A DNA stretch of 64,000 nt from Plumapathes pennacea (Eukaryota > Cnidaria > Anthozoa > Antipatharia > Myriopathidae). Of the stretch, positions 24,401 through 36,400 are shown one piece after another; positions within the stretch are counted from its first letter, which is position 1, and every line of letters starts with the position of its first letter. The position numbers were made by a program, and so were the translations under genes. The notes under the pieces are model-generated. The model was not told where the DNA came from and searched no databases. It saw only the letters and a program-made list of their open reading frames with translations. The stretch spans positions 5,697,001 to 5,761,000 of the forward strand of contig OZ038467.1 in assembly GCA_964036295.1 (NCBI GenBank), written 5' to 3'.

Positions 24401-27400
24401 CCGACACTAGCAATTGGTCAACCGAGGAAAAGTTCCTCCCCTTCGGAATATCCGGCGTCTTTACTGCCTCGGCAACTTGCTTCTTTTGCTTCATTGGTTT
24501 TGACGTTATTCCAAACGCGAGCGAAGAGGCACTGAGACCAAAGCGCACGATTCCCAGAGCAATCCTTCTGTCGATCGGCCTGAGTTTCTGCGCCTACGTC
24601 GGCGTGTCCATCGTCCTGACCCTGATGGTTCCTTACGGCGATCTAAAAGACTACGCGCCTATCGCAGAAGCCTTCGCGACCAAGGGCTCCGTCTTCAGCA
24701 AGTACGTCGTGTCCGTAGGTGCACTGTGCTCAATGCTCAGTAGCTTGTTAGCCGCGTGTTTCTCAACACCGCGCCTGATCTACGCCATTGCGTCGGACGG
24801 ACTGCTTTGTAGAATGCTTAACGAGGTGCACCGAACGAGACGAGTCCCTCTTAAAGCTGTGGCCCTGACCGCCGTCACCTCATCGCTTCTTGCGCTTCTG
24901 CTGGAAATGCAGGACCTCGTTGAGATGGTGGTGATCTTTACCGTGATCGCGTACACAGCCGTCGCACTCTGTGTTTTGCTCAACAGATATCAGCTGGATG
25001 TGGAGAGTGGCGCCGACTCCTGGCTGAGGAAGTCGTACTATCAACCGAGTCCTTTAGCCGAAAGCCCGAGCGAAGACGACCTCCATCCACTCTGCCCGAC
25101 GCAACCCAACAAGTGCACGAACTTTGTCGTAAATGTGGTCGTTACAATTCTGATTCTGTGTCTGTTTGGACTGTGCGTCTGTTGTCGAACTTGGCTCCAG
25201 GCTGATGAGCGCCAAAGCGCATTTTTGATCAGTGCAATCTGTATCTTTGGCCTGTTGGTGGCCTTCTGTACTGTTATGTTGGTGTTTCAACCACAGAACT
25301 CTGCAAAGTTTTCATTTATGGTGCCCTGTGTTCCATTATTGCCAGTTCTGAGTATTTCCATTAATATGTTTCTGCTGGTGATGCTGTCAATGAAGACTAT
25401 CATTCGATTCTCAGTATGGATTATTGTCGGTAAGTTACTTTTGTTGTCTTACATCAACCCTGCTATTTAAAGTTAAATTGCTTCAAGTAAGTAAAGTAAG
25501 CTCAGCAAAGACAATACGTAAATAAATAAATAAATAAATACATATAAAGGAAAGAAATTTTGAGCTCGTGTCGGAAAGCTCTGCAAGTACTGAAATATTG
25601 CTGTTATAAAATTTAACAAGCTGCATCGAGACAATTGAATAACAAAAAAAAAAAAAGGCAACAAACAAACAAAAACAAACAAACACAATTTGAAAGCAAA
25701 CTCCGTTTCCACAATCGTAAACAATCAATACGAAAATAGCGAATGAAACGATACATTCCCACTGTATTAATTTTAAAACATTTCCTACACACTTGTTCGC
25801 CTTTGCTTGCTCTCAAGCTGGTTCAACTAAACACGTTTTCTTTGTTTATGTTTAGGAGCGATGGTGTACTTCCTGTACGCTTACCACCACAGCACAGAAG
25901 GGCATAAGCCCGAAACCGTTCTACTTGAGCAAAGCTGTAATATGCCTGAAGTTCCTGCAAAAGTGTCTCTCCGTACTGTTCAAGAAAAAGCAGAACTCCA
26001 GCACATAGAGCTTGCTATACCTGGAGCCGACATTTCGCTGCTCGAGCCACAATATCCGATAGTCACAAGCACGAACAATAATCAGGTGCAAGACTAAAGT
26101 CGGTATTTTACTCGCTGGTTCAATTTGTAAGCGGACGAATAAGCTGTATGCAAATGAGGTTTTAGGACTCGAACAGCCAAACTTCCATCGAAAAGACAGC
26201 TGGAGAGCATTTAGATAAGTTCGCTAAGGAAAATTTGTGTTTGCTTTTCAGGTCTGACTCGATAATACAGCGCATTAGTAATTCTTTTTGGTAATCTAAT
26301 GAATTTTATTTTTAACAATGTTTTTCATGGTAAATTTATACATAATAGATCAACGGTTCAGTGATTTTCAAATTTCAAAACAGTCGGAATGAACTTTAAT
26401 CTTGGAGTCTTAAAATAGTTTAAGAAATCGTGTGTGGTCAAGGCCAAGAGCAATGGGTGGTAATTTTATGTCAAAGAGAATAATGGCTCACTGATCTTTA
26501 AATACAAACAATGGTGGAAGTTATTTATCAAAATGCCTAAAAACAAAAGAGCAACCAAGCGAAAGCAAATCAATGAACTCTTACTGCTTTTATAGGACAT
26601 GACGTGGTAGTCATGCAAGCACAAACTAAGAATGCGAAATTAAAACGCTTTTCACTCGAACATGCTCTGGAAAAAGGCTGCAAACAGTGAGCCGAAAAAA
26701 TCCATGATATACCCCGTACTTATATATTAACTGCCCAGCCTATCACAAAGGTACTACATTTTATTGATGCTTTTCATTTGCTCTCTAAGTGATGAAAACA
26801 AATCTGGTGGTGCATACTTGATGGTCATTCATTCAAAGCCTTTCACTTTTGTTGGCTCAAGGTGTTTTAGGCAACTTTGCCAGAGAGACCAAAGGCATGA
26901 CTTTGAAGCTGCTGATATCACAATGCAATAAAAGTCATATTTTTATGTAAAAGGAGGTTCACAGTTCTTGAGAGATTGCTTCAAGTTAATCATTAATCAT
27001 AATAAATATTTTAGTTCTAAAATGAACTCTTCAGCTTGTAAATTATGAATTGATAAGAGATCAATGAGATCGATTCAAATGCTCAACCTTACTGCTCACA
27101 GCCAATCACAAGAAACTCTTCTGTGACATAGCCATGGCAACTGCTCATTAACCAATAAGAACAAACTACATGTAAATGCTGTTACAAAAAGTTGGAGAGA
27201 AGACTACCTCACACAGTAGACACATGTACACATTGCGGACTATATAAATACAACACAAAGACAACTACCTTTTCAATCAAAGCCTGCATGTTATCTTCAG
27301 GCAGTCTCTGTTCTCCACAAAGTCTCTGAATCACTTTCTTTAGGTCAGTCTCACAGATGTAGTCATCTTCATTGAAGTCTGGAAAAGGAAGCAATAAACA

Positions 27401-30223
27401 ACTTATTACATAAAATATACAACACCGATGAAATTAATGGATCTGGGCCCAAAACATTCTGGTGGTGCAATCTCTAACCAAGGAAGGACCAAAATTGACG
27501 CAAACATATTTGATGAAGTAATGAGTTTGCTTTGTAGTTATTGGCAGTAAATCCTCTTTGTAAGTGTCTTCATGTTTGTCTCAGACAAGCAGTTATTAGA
27601 AGCATTACGGTATACTGATGTATTGTAGACCAAAGTGCTGCTCACCATAGATACGAAAAGCATACTCCACTTTGACACTCTTGGGAGCCTGACAGGGAAG
27701 GAACAAAATGTTAGCAGAAACAACTTTAAGATACTGGAGTAACTCTACTGATACATATACTCCATTGAAAACTAACAAACAAAGAAGCATTCATGATTCA
27801 GATTACAGTATGATAAACCTGTAGACACAAATTCTGTACCAAGATAAATATAATCAAAGAGCATGATTGACGTCTGATTACAATCCAAAATGTGTTAGGC
27901 AAAAATATGCCGCAGAATAGCTGGTTGTAGCTTAGTTGTATTTCTCAGTTACAGAGAAAAAGTGATTTACTTAGTTACGTAATGGCTGAAAACTTCACAA
28001 TTTACATTTTTTTTTGTATTTTCAAAACTTGAGGAGAACAAGGCCAGTGGTAAAAGTTCTTACATTTTCACTGAAGACAGACATCATGTCCAGGAAATCC
28101 TCAAATGTTAAGTCTCCATCTTTTGACGAAGAGAAGACTTTACAAATTCTATCCCTGAATGGATTAACCTGGAAAATGGGAGATTTTGTCTCATTAGTGG
28201 ACAAGGACTCTTTGTCATATCTTAGTGTGTCCAGCCTAAGAGACACCATACAGTACATGACATACTGTAGGTCACAACTACCCAAAACAAAATATTATTA
28301 ACTGCATGCATGGCTGCTTGGCAAAGCTGTAACCATCACTCACTAGCCCAGATAGTTCAAACAACTTCTTTTTGAGCAAGTTGTTGGGAAAATCAACTAT
28401 ATAAGGGAACACAGCCCTGAACTTTACCCTGTTTGATTAAATGGATTACAGTATGGTGAAAACTAAAAAAAAAAAACTTTTATTTATACACGGTAAGAAA
28501 TTCAGCTAATAGCTGGTGGGGCCGTGTTGGTGGAAGACCTGTAGAAAGCAGACAGGTTCGAAAGGGAAAAACCGTTGGAGTTGCCTCCTCGGACGAAAAA
28601 CCTTCCTATTACTGCCGGCCGTAGGGATCAAACCCACGACCTCCTGGTTCAGTGCTTTATTACGGATTCTGGTCCACCACCCCAGACCGCTCGGCCACTG
28701 AATCAGTGGATTCAATACAAGAGATTTATCAGCAATACTAACCCTGAGTTCTGGTAAATTTAGGATTTTCTTCTGGGGCAGCTTGGCATTTCTGTTTTGT
28801 GCAGTCGTTGTAGGATCAAGAGCTGAAAACCTTTTGTGACAGCTGTTGGGGAAAAGGAGTCATTACCAGTTCTATTATGGCACATCCACACTTGGGTGCC
28901 TGAGCACTAGTGCCCAGGTACCAGCACAAAATAAAACGCAATCACACTGCGTACTGGGTCCCACTTTAGTGCCTGAATACAAGGTCTACAACATGTTAAA
29001 ACTGGATGCAAGTCAGCTGTGCATGTCGATGCAAGTCTGTGCAAGTTGTTAGCCAAATGAATTGCACATCCATGCAGGTTTGAAATCTTGCATCAATTTG
29101 CATCTTGTTTGGCCAGGGCTTTATGGAGAATTTGAATTATTCACTAGCTTACATGAAATGATAGAAGCTGATTTAATTTATAGTAATTTCAATTCTCACT
29201 ACATCGCTCACACTTCTTCTTGATTTTCGCTACACCTCCCTACATCGCTATAAATCAAAACCATCCCAACGTTTTGGTGGCACCAGTGAGAACCTCACTT
29301 CACGTTTGGAAAGTCAAACAAGTTTTGTGGCCAGGAAACTCTGTCCAAAACTAGAAATATTTACAGGGAATATCAATAGAGTTTGGTATCAGTTACACAA
29401 TAATATAAATTTCTTGGTATGATCCCACAGTATTTGCAAGGCTCTTGCATGCCACATCTCCAAAAAGTCGTCCCCCCTGATATTGAACAAATAATTTAGA
29501 CAATGCCCAGTTCGACAGCTAAGACTGACATTTGTCGGCCATGTTGAATTACAAAGCAAACGTCTTGCTTGGGTAAAAGCAAGTATGAAGACCCTAGAAA
29601 AACCATCAGCTCCCTACTCTAAGTCTAAAGTGTTTTATCTTCTCACGATCGTATAGTTTGTTACTTGTTGTTATAAACCCGGAACTTAAAATAATAATAT
29701 TTGGTCGATTTTCGAAAAAATGGTGAGGTTAAATAAACAAATATATCGCAGCTTATCGACGTTTCGATAGCCAGAAACAACGCAACCAGGACTCGATAAA
29801 CGAGCGTATGTAATCGCCAGAAGAGTGAGCAATAACATTGCAAGCACTAAACCAATGACCGACGACAAACGAAGGCTTCGTGCTTCGGCCCGCATTTAAA
29901 GGATCCAGTTGTAATCATAACACTTCAATCAGACTTTGTAGATTACGTCCACCGACCATCATGCACTTAACATAACACGAAGAATGAATACCGGGACACG
30001 TCTAACAGGAATAAAGGACATTCATACTCACTGCAAAATTTCCTTTTGGGTGAAGTAAGTGAGTTCCTGGAAGAGAAGTTCCAGGATTAAGTGCGAAATA
30101 TCCCGTGCTTCCAAAGAATGAGACAATTACTACCTAGCTGTGACATTTATACGATTGATTTGAAGTCCAAACCTGGTAATCTTTGAGTTCTTCTTCTGTA
30201 AATTGCGAATGTTGTCCCCCCAT
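21497..30223 (-). CDS. CIB family calcium- and integrin-binding protein (complete, 8 exons)
   Basis: EF-hand regulators that bind integrin tails, kinases and, in CIB2, the hair-cell channel. Exons in coding order: 30223-30173, 30066-30032, 28842-28743, 28168-28064, 27688-27646, 27378-27269, 22237-22149, 21518-21497; all phases agree, 184 residues. Seen: MGGQHSQ start with Gly2 as a possible myristoylation site; NPFRDRICKVFSSSKDGDL; YAFRIYDFNEDDYIC as the third EF-hand, with Asp at loop position 12 as in CIB proteins; canonical fourth EF-hand DLDEDNQLSFAE; end APDFVNSFRIRV. Features are mixed between CIB1 (MGG, GEQRLPEDNMQALIE) and CIB2 (YDFNEDDYIC), so I do not assign a number. The 5-kb intron 27268-22238 holds an SLC7 gene on the opposite strand. 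Confidence 0.93.
21545..21908. mobile_element. MITE with GGCCTCGTCCACACG ends
   Basis: About 360 bp in the last CIB intron. Left end TTAGGCCTCGTCCACACG and right end CGTGTGGACGGGGCCTTAG are imperfect inverted repeats. The interior repeats variants of GTTTTCAAAAGTTT and CGTCCACACGA. No coding capacity; possibly a hAT-type non-autonomous element, inferred from the ends only. Related degenerate fragments seem present near 42190-42330 and 44090-44240. Confidence 0.6.
23776..26097 (+). CDS. SLC7 family cationic-amino-acid-transporter-like protein (2 exons)
   Basis: APC-superfamily membrane transporter of the CAT branch (SLC7A1-4 like), 631 residues from 23776-25429 and 25856-26097. The ATG at 23776 has an A at -3 and fits the family start; an upstream in-frame TTG was rejected. 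About 14 hydrophobic segments. Seen: FDLTALGIGS in TM1, AGPAVILSFLIA, LLAGLCYAEFASHV, GSAYIYTYVVMGEVWAFLTGW, FCFIGFDVIPNASEEALRP, FSTPRLIYAIASDGLL, and after the splice IVGAMVYFLYAYHHS. It most resembles CAT4-type members (LTLMVPYGDL). Odd point: TM1 reads GSLMDAGLYV, with Asp44 where family members have Gly. The gene is nested antisense in a CIB intron and has one intron near its 3' end. Substrate is not predictable; transport competence is uncertain. Confidence 0.9.
26098..27268. other. Remaining CIB intron and SLC7 3' flank
   Basis: AT-rich DNA that may contain the 3' UTR of the SLC7 gene. No further exon, RNA gene or clear repeat seen. Confidence 0.5.
28500..28705 (-). mobile_element. tRNA-derived SINE
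   Basis: On the minus strand: TGGCCGAGCGG (28697-28687) is an A box like that of tRNA-Leu or tRNA-Ser, and GGTTTGATCCC (28634-28624) is a B box, spaced as in a tRNA with a long variable arm. The sequence continues leftward for over 100 bp as a non-tRNA body toward an A-run near 28467 (plus-strand sense). It sits in a CIB intron. A functional tRNA is unlikely because the acceptor stem does not close. Confidence 0.6.
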
Positions 30224-30405
30224 CTTCACGAACTGTGTCGTCGAAAATCTGTTGATGACGTCAAATGACTCACTTTCATGTAGATATTTTCTATGGTTGC
30301 CAAGCAACGAGCAGACCAAACCAAGATGGCGGCCGTCATCACAAGTGTTTCACAACAATGTAATGCTCGTTGGCTACTTTGAAGGCGTTAGATCCTAACA
30401 CAATC
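30224..30405. promoter_or_regulatory. Divergent promoter of CIB-like and CCDC178-like genes
   Basis: Only 182 bp separate the two start codons. It contains CRE TGACGTCA (30256-30263), an RFX X-box GTTGCCAAGCAAC (30296-30308; GTTGCC, one-base spacer, AGCAAC) and a YY1-like AAGATGGCGGC (30323-30333). The X-box fits cilium-related expression. All factor assignments rest on motif match. Confidence 0.6.
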
Positions 30406-33400
30406 ATGCCAACGGTAAAAAAGACAAGCATAGGAGATGAAGCACACGCATCTGACAAGAAAACTACTCTCAATGATGGTGCAGAGAAAGGCAGCGAGAA
30501 GGTGTCACCCGGAGAACAGGAACAGTCAGGGATCGAAAGGATCCACAGATCAGCCTTTAGTGAGTCAGATCTAAGAGACAGATTCGTAAATGGGGCGGAT
30601 GGAGACACAGCAAGTCACTATGCGACTTTGACACGTTCAGAAAGCAATCTTGTCAAACCAAATGTTCGCCTGCTACTCCCGCGTCAAGAGTCAGGGAATA
30701 GCGGGGGGTCAGGCTTGCAGATTGTCCCGGCTTACAGAGATCTAGTTTCAGAAGGCAGCTTTAGCTCACTTACACAAAACAGAGCCATCGCTTCGGCTGA
30801 AGATCTCAAAGAAAGAGACCATCATGTTGATCATGAAAAAAGAGGTACTGTATGGTTTATAGTCCCTACAAGCTGTGAGGCAATGTTATGTTTGTAGTTA
30901 GTTTAGTTTAGTTTTTGTTTTAGTATATCACATACGATATAAAGGCCAATAATATTGTTATCAAATAATTTATGTGATGTCATCTTTTTGTCGTGTGATG
31001 TAACATGAAGTGACATGTTGTAGTGACAAAATGTCATACACAGATTTGGTTGCCTGGCATGACATGTCGCTGTGAGAAATCTGTATAAGTAAACCATAAT
31101 CAAATTGGCCTTTGGCTGTATTGATTTTAATTTTGTCACAAGGATTTGTCATGGGACATGTTGCTTTGTGTGACAGCACCTTAATTTTGCCCTCTTTTCC
31201 TACTCCCTTTCTCCCTTGTTTTACATTTCTCTGCACTCCAAGAGAAATGTCCATCCCCTCTTCCTGGCAGTACATCCTTGTTCTTGCATAGGTTGTAATC
31301 TTTCATACAGTCATGTAGTCTACATTGTCTTTTTGTCTTTTCCATAATATTGTGTTATAGATATAGTCCCTGAGCTGTTTGAGGGCTGGCCCAGTTTCAA
31401 AAACAGGCCCTGGCGACGCAGGAGCTGCGAACTCGTAAAAAGTTCATCATCATGTGTGCGGAAGGCTGTATCACATATCCATCTGCTTCAAGATGTGCTC
31501 GATGCTCTTTACAAGTCTGCCGTTTGTGAGACTACAGATAGTATTCACAGCAAACCAAGATTAAGTTTAGCATCAGGTAAGGTGAAATTGCACATTTACA
31601 AGAGGTTATTTCCTCAATCTCTTGGATCATTAAGTGCCCAGAAGTTGCAAGCAAGCATATTGGACAAAACCTTGGGAAAATTAGGGTTGAAAAATTATCA
31701 TTTCCATGCTTTGGACAGTGACAAAATTTGAACCTTTGTTGCCATTTGGTTGTTCTCTGTTCACCTGTCACTGCCTTACATTGTACATTAGTTGAATGTG
31801 ACGCCTGATTGTAAATATCAAGTTGCACCTAGAGGATTTTTGTCCCCACTACCTTGCTTGCAACTTTGATATCAAATGGTGTGAGAGATAGTTGATGAAA
31901 GAACTTCTGGTAACCAATTTTGGGAATTTGGATAACTTGACATTTACATAATGGCTTTTCCTTACTAATTTAGATTCAGACAGTCTAAAACAAGTAGACG
32001 ATGGAGAGAGGACAATCAATGGTCAAGCAATGGCTGAAACGGCGCTTAGGTCATCAGCCAGTAGCCATGGCAGGAGGATTAGATGGTTACTGAGCTCTGC
32101 ATCCCTTGGAAATATTGATGAAGAATCGGAGTTGACAGAAATGAGACTGGAGTCATCGGCCAGTGGAGCAACTTTAGAGGTATGTCGAACCAGCGCACTA
32201 TCTGTTGCTGGTATAAGCCCTATAACTGTGAGGGTGATTTTCACTATGGTTCTAATTGTTTTGCAGTTCACATTACATTACACTATATATCATCAGAAGT
32301 ACATATCTTGACCAGATATTTGAAACAAATTAAAATAACAGATTTTAAAAAATCAGATGAGAACATTTTACCAGATACATTTTACTGGATTTCACAAAAA
32401 CTATCCCATAACTCAAAAAGACTGCTCTCTTAGATCCGAGGTACAAGTGCTGGAACAGTACAAAGTAAAGCTTTGACAACCTCTGGGGTGTCTGAAAGTA
32501 TGCTAGAACCAAGGGAGGAGGAAGAAGCTGCTGGCTATGAGATTATTGAAGAGGTTGTGACCTTGCTGGGAAGAATGGAGAGTGACAGAGAGACAACAAG
32601 TCAAGCTCTTACAAAGGAAAGAGACAGAGTGCAATTCTTGGAGGATGAGATTGATAGGCATGCCTATAAAAGGATGCACGAACTGCCACTTGCTGTACAA
32701 AAAGGTAGGGTATTATCATTAATGTTAAAGGTATCACCCTGGATTTAATTTGGAGCTGGATTGAGTCAATTTTGCTTTTGAAAGTGGAAGAGTTCCTTCA
32801 GTCTGATTTCAGTTGTTTCAAAAATTGATTGTATAATTTTGCCTTTCAGAGCATGAAGCCTGTGCAATAGACATCAATGAACTCAGATGGCATTGTGCTT
32901 ACAGAGGAAGGATAGAATCAAGAACCAAGGAGAGAGTCAGACAAGCAGGTAAAGACTAATTATTGAGAGTGCAGTACCTTACATATGGTCACTTGACTGT
33001 CTCAGTTTAGATGGCTGAAATCTAAAGCTAAGAATAGAAATTCTGCCAACCATTCACACTGTACAAGATAAAATAATGATATCTAAATAGTGACTTAGTG
33101 AGAACTGATGGTTCCATCTGTAGCTTTCACTTAGGAGAGAAAAAAGGTCAATCCAGCTCTCTCAGGTGCACTTAGAGATTAAAACATTTTTCTACATTTG
33201 GTGGCTATTTCGTGAAAAATATTTACCTCATCTGCCCCCATCTCCTGCTTCCCCATCCTACCATCAAAACAGTGACTGGGAATCTGGGGCAGATCCAGGA
33301 TCCCGTGGAGGGTGGTTCGAGCGGAAGTTTGTAATATTTCCCAGACTTTCAGCGTAGTCATAGTGCATTTCTTGCAGACTGCTTTTCTTTCTGAGTTGTT

Positions 33401-36400
33401 CTTTCTATTGCTTGAGTGAGCATTTTCTGGCAGATGCATTTCTATTTACAAAGTGCAAGCCACTTACCTTTGCTCTTTTTGATGGTGTTCACTTCTGTTC
33501 TGTCGAACTTGCAGGAATATGTAGTTGACATCACAACAACAACCAAAGCTTCTCTTCTACATCTTCTTGGTATCTTGATGTTGGTAAAAATATCTCTGTA
33601 TTTATCTGCGTGTTGGATTTACTGTTTGAAAATGCTGCTGTTGATTGTGGAGATTCATGTTATTTGATTACTAAATCATACTGGCTCAGGTTTTTATCTT
33701 TATGGTTTTGTTGTGGTTTGGGAGTATGGTATTGTTTCAGCTGTTGCCAATCCTACTTTCTGGTGTAGAATCTGTTACCTCTCTCTCTCTCTTGCTGTCA
33801 TGACATCGGGATAGTTTCTTCTTGATGTCAGATCATATTTTTAGCTGTTTCTACGCTGGTTTGCCACTCATGGATCAGGTTTGATTCTGTAGCGGTGTAG
33901 TTGGTGCCTATTTTCTACTTGGCATTGGTCAGTGAGCATTAAAATAAAGGAACAAAGGACAAGGAAATCGTACGAACCAGTGTGACTAATTTTTGGTGCC
34001 CGAGTAAACTGTAGTCTCTAGCATGCCTGTAAGTGCATCGCGAAGTTGTTATACGGTCTGATTTCCAGACTGAATTCTCGCTTACTTTGTTAACCTCTTT
34101 GGCACGTGGGCCAAAATAAGAACATTGAAGTCCCCTTTTTTTGCCTCCCAAGCGCAAATGACGTCTGACGTCACTGGGCTTGGTCACACCATGTGATCTC
34201 CAATTTTGACTTAGTCCAGAAAAAGTTGAAAAAGGGTGTTATAGATTACCGAGAAAAGTGTCATTGTGATATTTACCTTTTCTTGCCTGTCAGCTTCTTT
34301 TTCAATATGATTGTCTATTCTCGTTTGTTTATGTTGTTTTTCTATATTAATATGTGTTGTTATGTATAATGTCTTATCAGAAAGCAAGAATGGCAAGTTG
34401 AAACAAGATCTCAATAACATACAGAAGCACTGGTGAGTTGACCGTTATTCCGTCTGCTCACTGCCAAATTTTCAGAGTCTGTGTGGTTTGTTTAACCCAA
34501 TAGCTAAATTCGACTCTGGAAAATCCCCAACTATTGAACTGTCAGCTTTACGAAACCAAAACACGTGACCACTCAAACAAAAGTTCCCAGTAAGTGTATT
34601 CTGATAACGAATGCTAAGTCGTTATGAGAGCTAGTTGTTGTTATAAGAACTAGCTGTTGACAGTTGGTTTGCATTTAATGGAAAACTAGAACTAAGGGAA
34701 CCAGATTTGGACTGCGTCGTCGTGAATAAAAACGTATAAAACGTATAAAACGAATCGACTAAGAGTCGCCGTAAAAGAATCGGAAGCTGACGTTTCGAGC
34801 GCTAGCCCTTTGCCGGAGCTTTTAGCCTGGATCGATGTTAGATTGATCCAGCTGTCGCAGATTTGTGTATCTGACGTTTACTTTACGTTTCTTCAGTCCA
34901 CTGGTGGAAGAGAAACTGGATCTTGAGGGAGACGCCATGTCGTCCATTCAAACCAAACAGGACGAGACGGACGATGAGCTGACCCAGACGCTACGGCGAT
35001 TAGCGGCCACGGATCAGAAGACAGCAGAAGCTCAGGGCAAGGCGACCCAGGAGAGAGCGCTTATCAAACAAGATGTGGACGTAGTCAGAAATGAGTTGAA
35101 TGCCGTCAGGTACGTATGGGGCGAGAGAGGGGTGGGGGGAAGGGGGGGAGAAGGGGGGGGGGGGGGGGTGGTGGTTTGAGGGAGAGGAAGAAAGGAGTGG
35201 GAAGAAAGAAGTGAGTAGTGCGGATTGTAAAATAACTTCTAACATGATTAAGTAAATAAACACGCGGTTTGTTTCTATACAGATTAGATATTGTTGTTTG
35301 TCTGGTGATATGGAATCGACTTTTTTTAAAAACTATAATGTAGTTCGCATATGTCTGAACTCTAATCACGCGTCGATGATCCGTGTTGCAGTGACGAGTT
35401 GGCCCAACTGAAGATGTACTTCACGTCAAACACCCATACCATGAACGACATACGGAACACTTTGAGGGAAAATTCTGAACAGCTTGTCATATTGGGTAAG
35501 GGTCGCGTGGCACATTAATTTCATTTTTGTTCAATTTATATTTTGGACTGAAACATGTCAACTCACTTGATATTTACGATTGATCTATTTCCAGAAAAGA
35601 GGGAACAGAGAATATCGGCACTAGAAGCAGCTCAGCAGGAGAAGGTGGGTGTGTTTTTGTAGTATCTCTTCCTCTATAGGATGATACTACTGTAGCTCGG
35701 AATTAGTATTACATACATATTAGAAGCTCTCCGACACCTTTAGCTTGCCATTACAGCTGTGTAAATGTTAATGCAAAATAATAAAAACTTCAAGAGATCG
35801 GACACTGCGGTTAAGTCAGACAAGTCGGAATGTAGAAGACATTAATGGTTCCAGAAGTTCATGGCGATTTGGTGCGGAAGAAGCATTTCGAAATTTGGAT
35901 TTGTCTCTGCTTTTCTGGCGGTTTGTATACCACACGTTCGGGTGTAACTCGGGGGTACATTGTATTTTCTACAGGTGCAGAGACTAAGGGAGAAGATAGT
36001 GGAGCAAGAAGCAGAACATGTCAAGTTAACAGAGGAAAACAATAAGTTGAAGAACGATAAGCAGATCATGGTGGGTGCCATTGCACGCATTTGCTGTTCG
36101 CCTCCCTTTTGGCGACAGTTCATATCGTGGAGGCACACAATATGATGTTTTTGTTGCCTTCCTGCAGAAATTGTCAATTGAGGGTGAGATTGCCAAGTTG
36201 TCCTTCCAAATTAAGAGTGCCACAGCTGAATACCAAGAACTGACCCAGAAGAAGAAGGAGACCAACAAGGACATTGCTAAAATTAAAAAGCAACTTGCTG
36301 ACTGGTACGTTGCATCAATACGTTCTGCTCTCGACCATGCAGTCTATGACCTCCCCACCGCCTTCCCCTGCTCCATTTGTCCGTCCGTCTGCATTCCTTA

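Noticed and set aside
28506..28715. Functional tRNA gene from A and B boxes
   Set aside because: No closing acceptor stem and a long non-tRNA body; better explained as a SINE.
35106..35369. Pro-rich open frames near 35.1 kb
   Set aside because: Produced by the poly-G tract in a CCDC178 intron.
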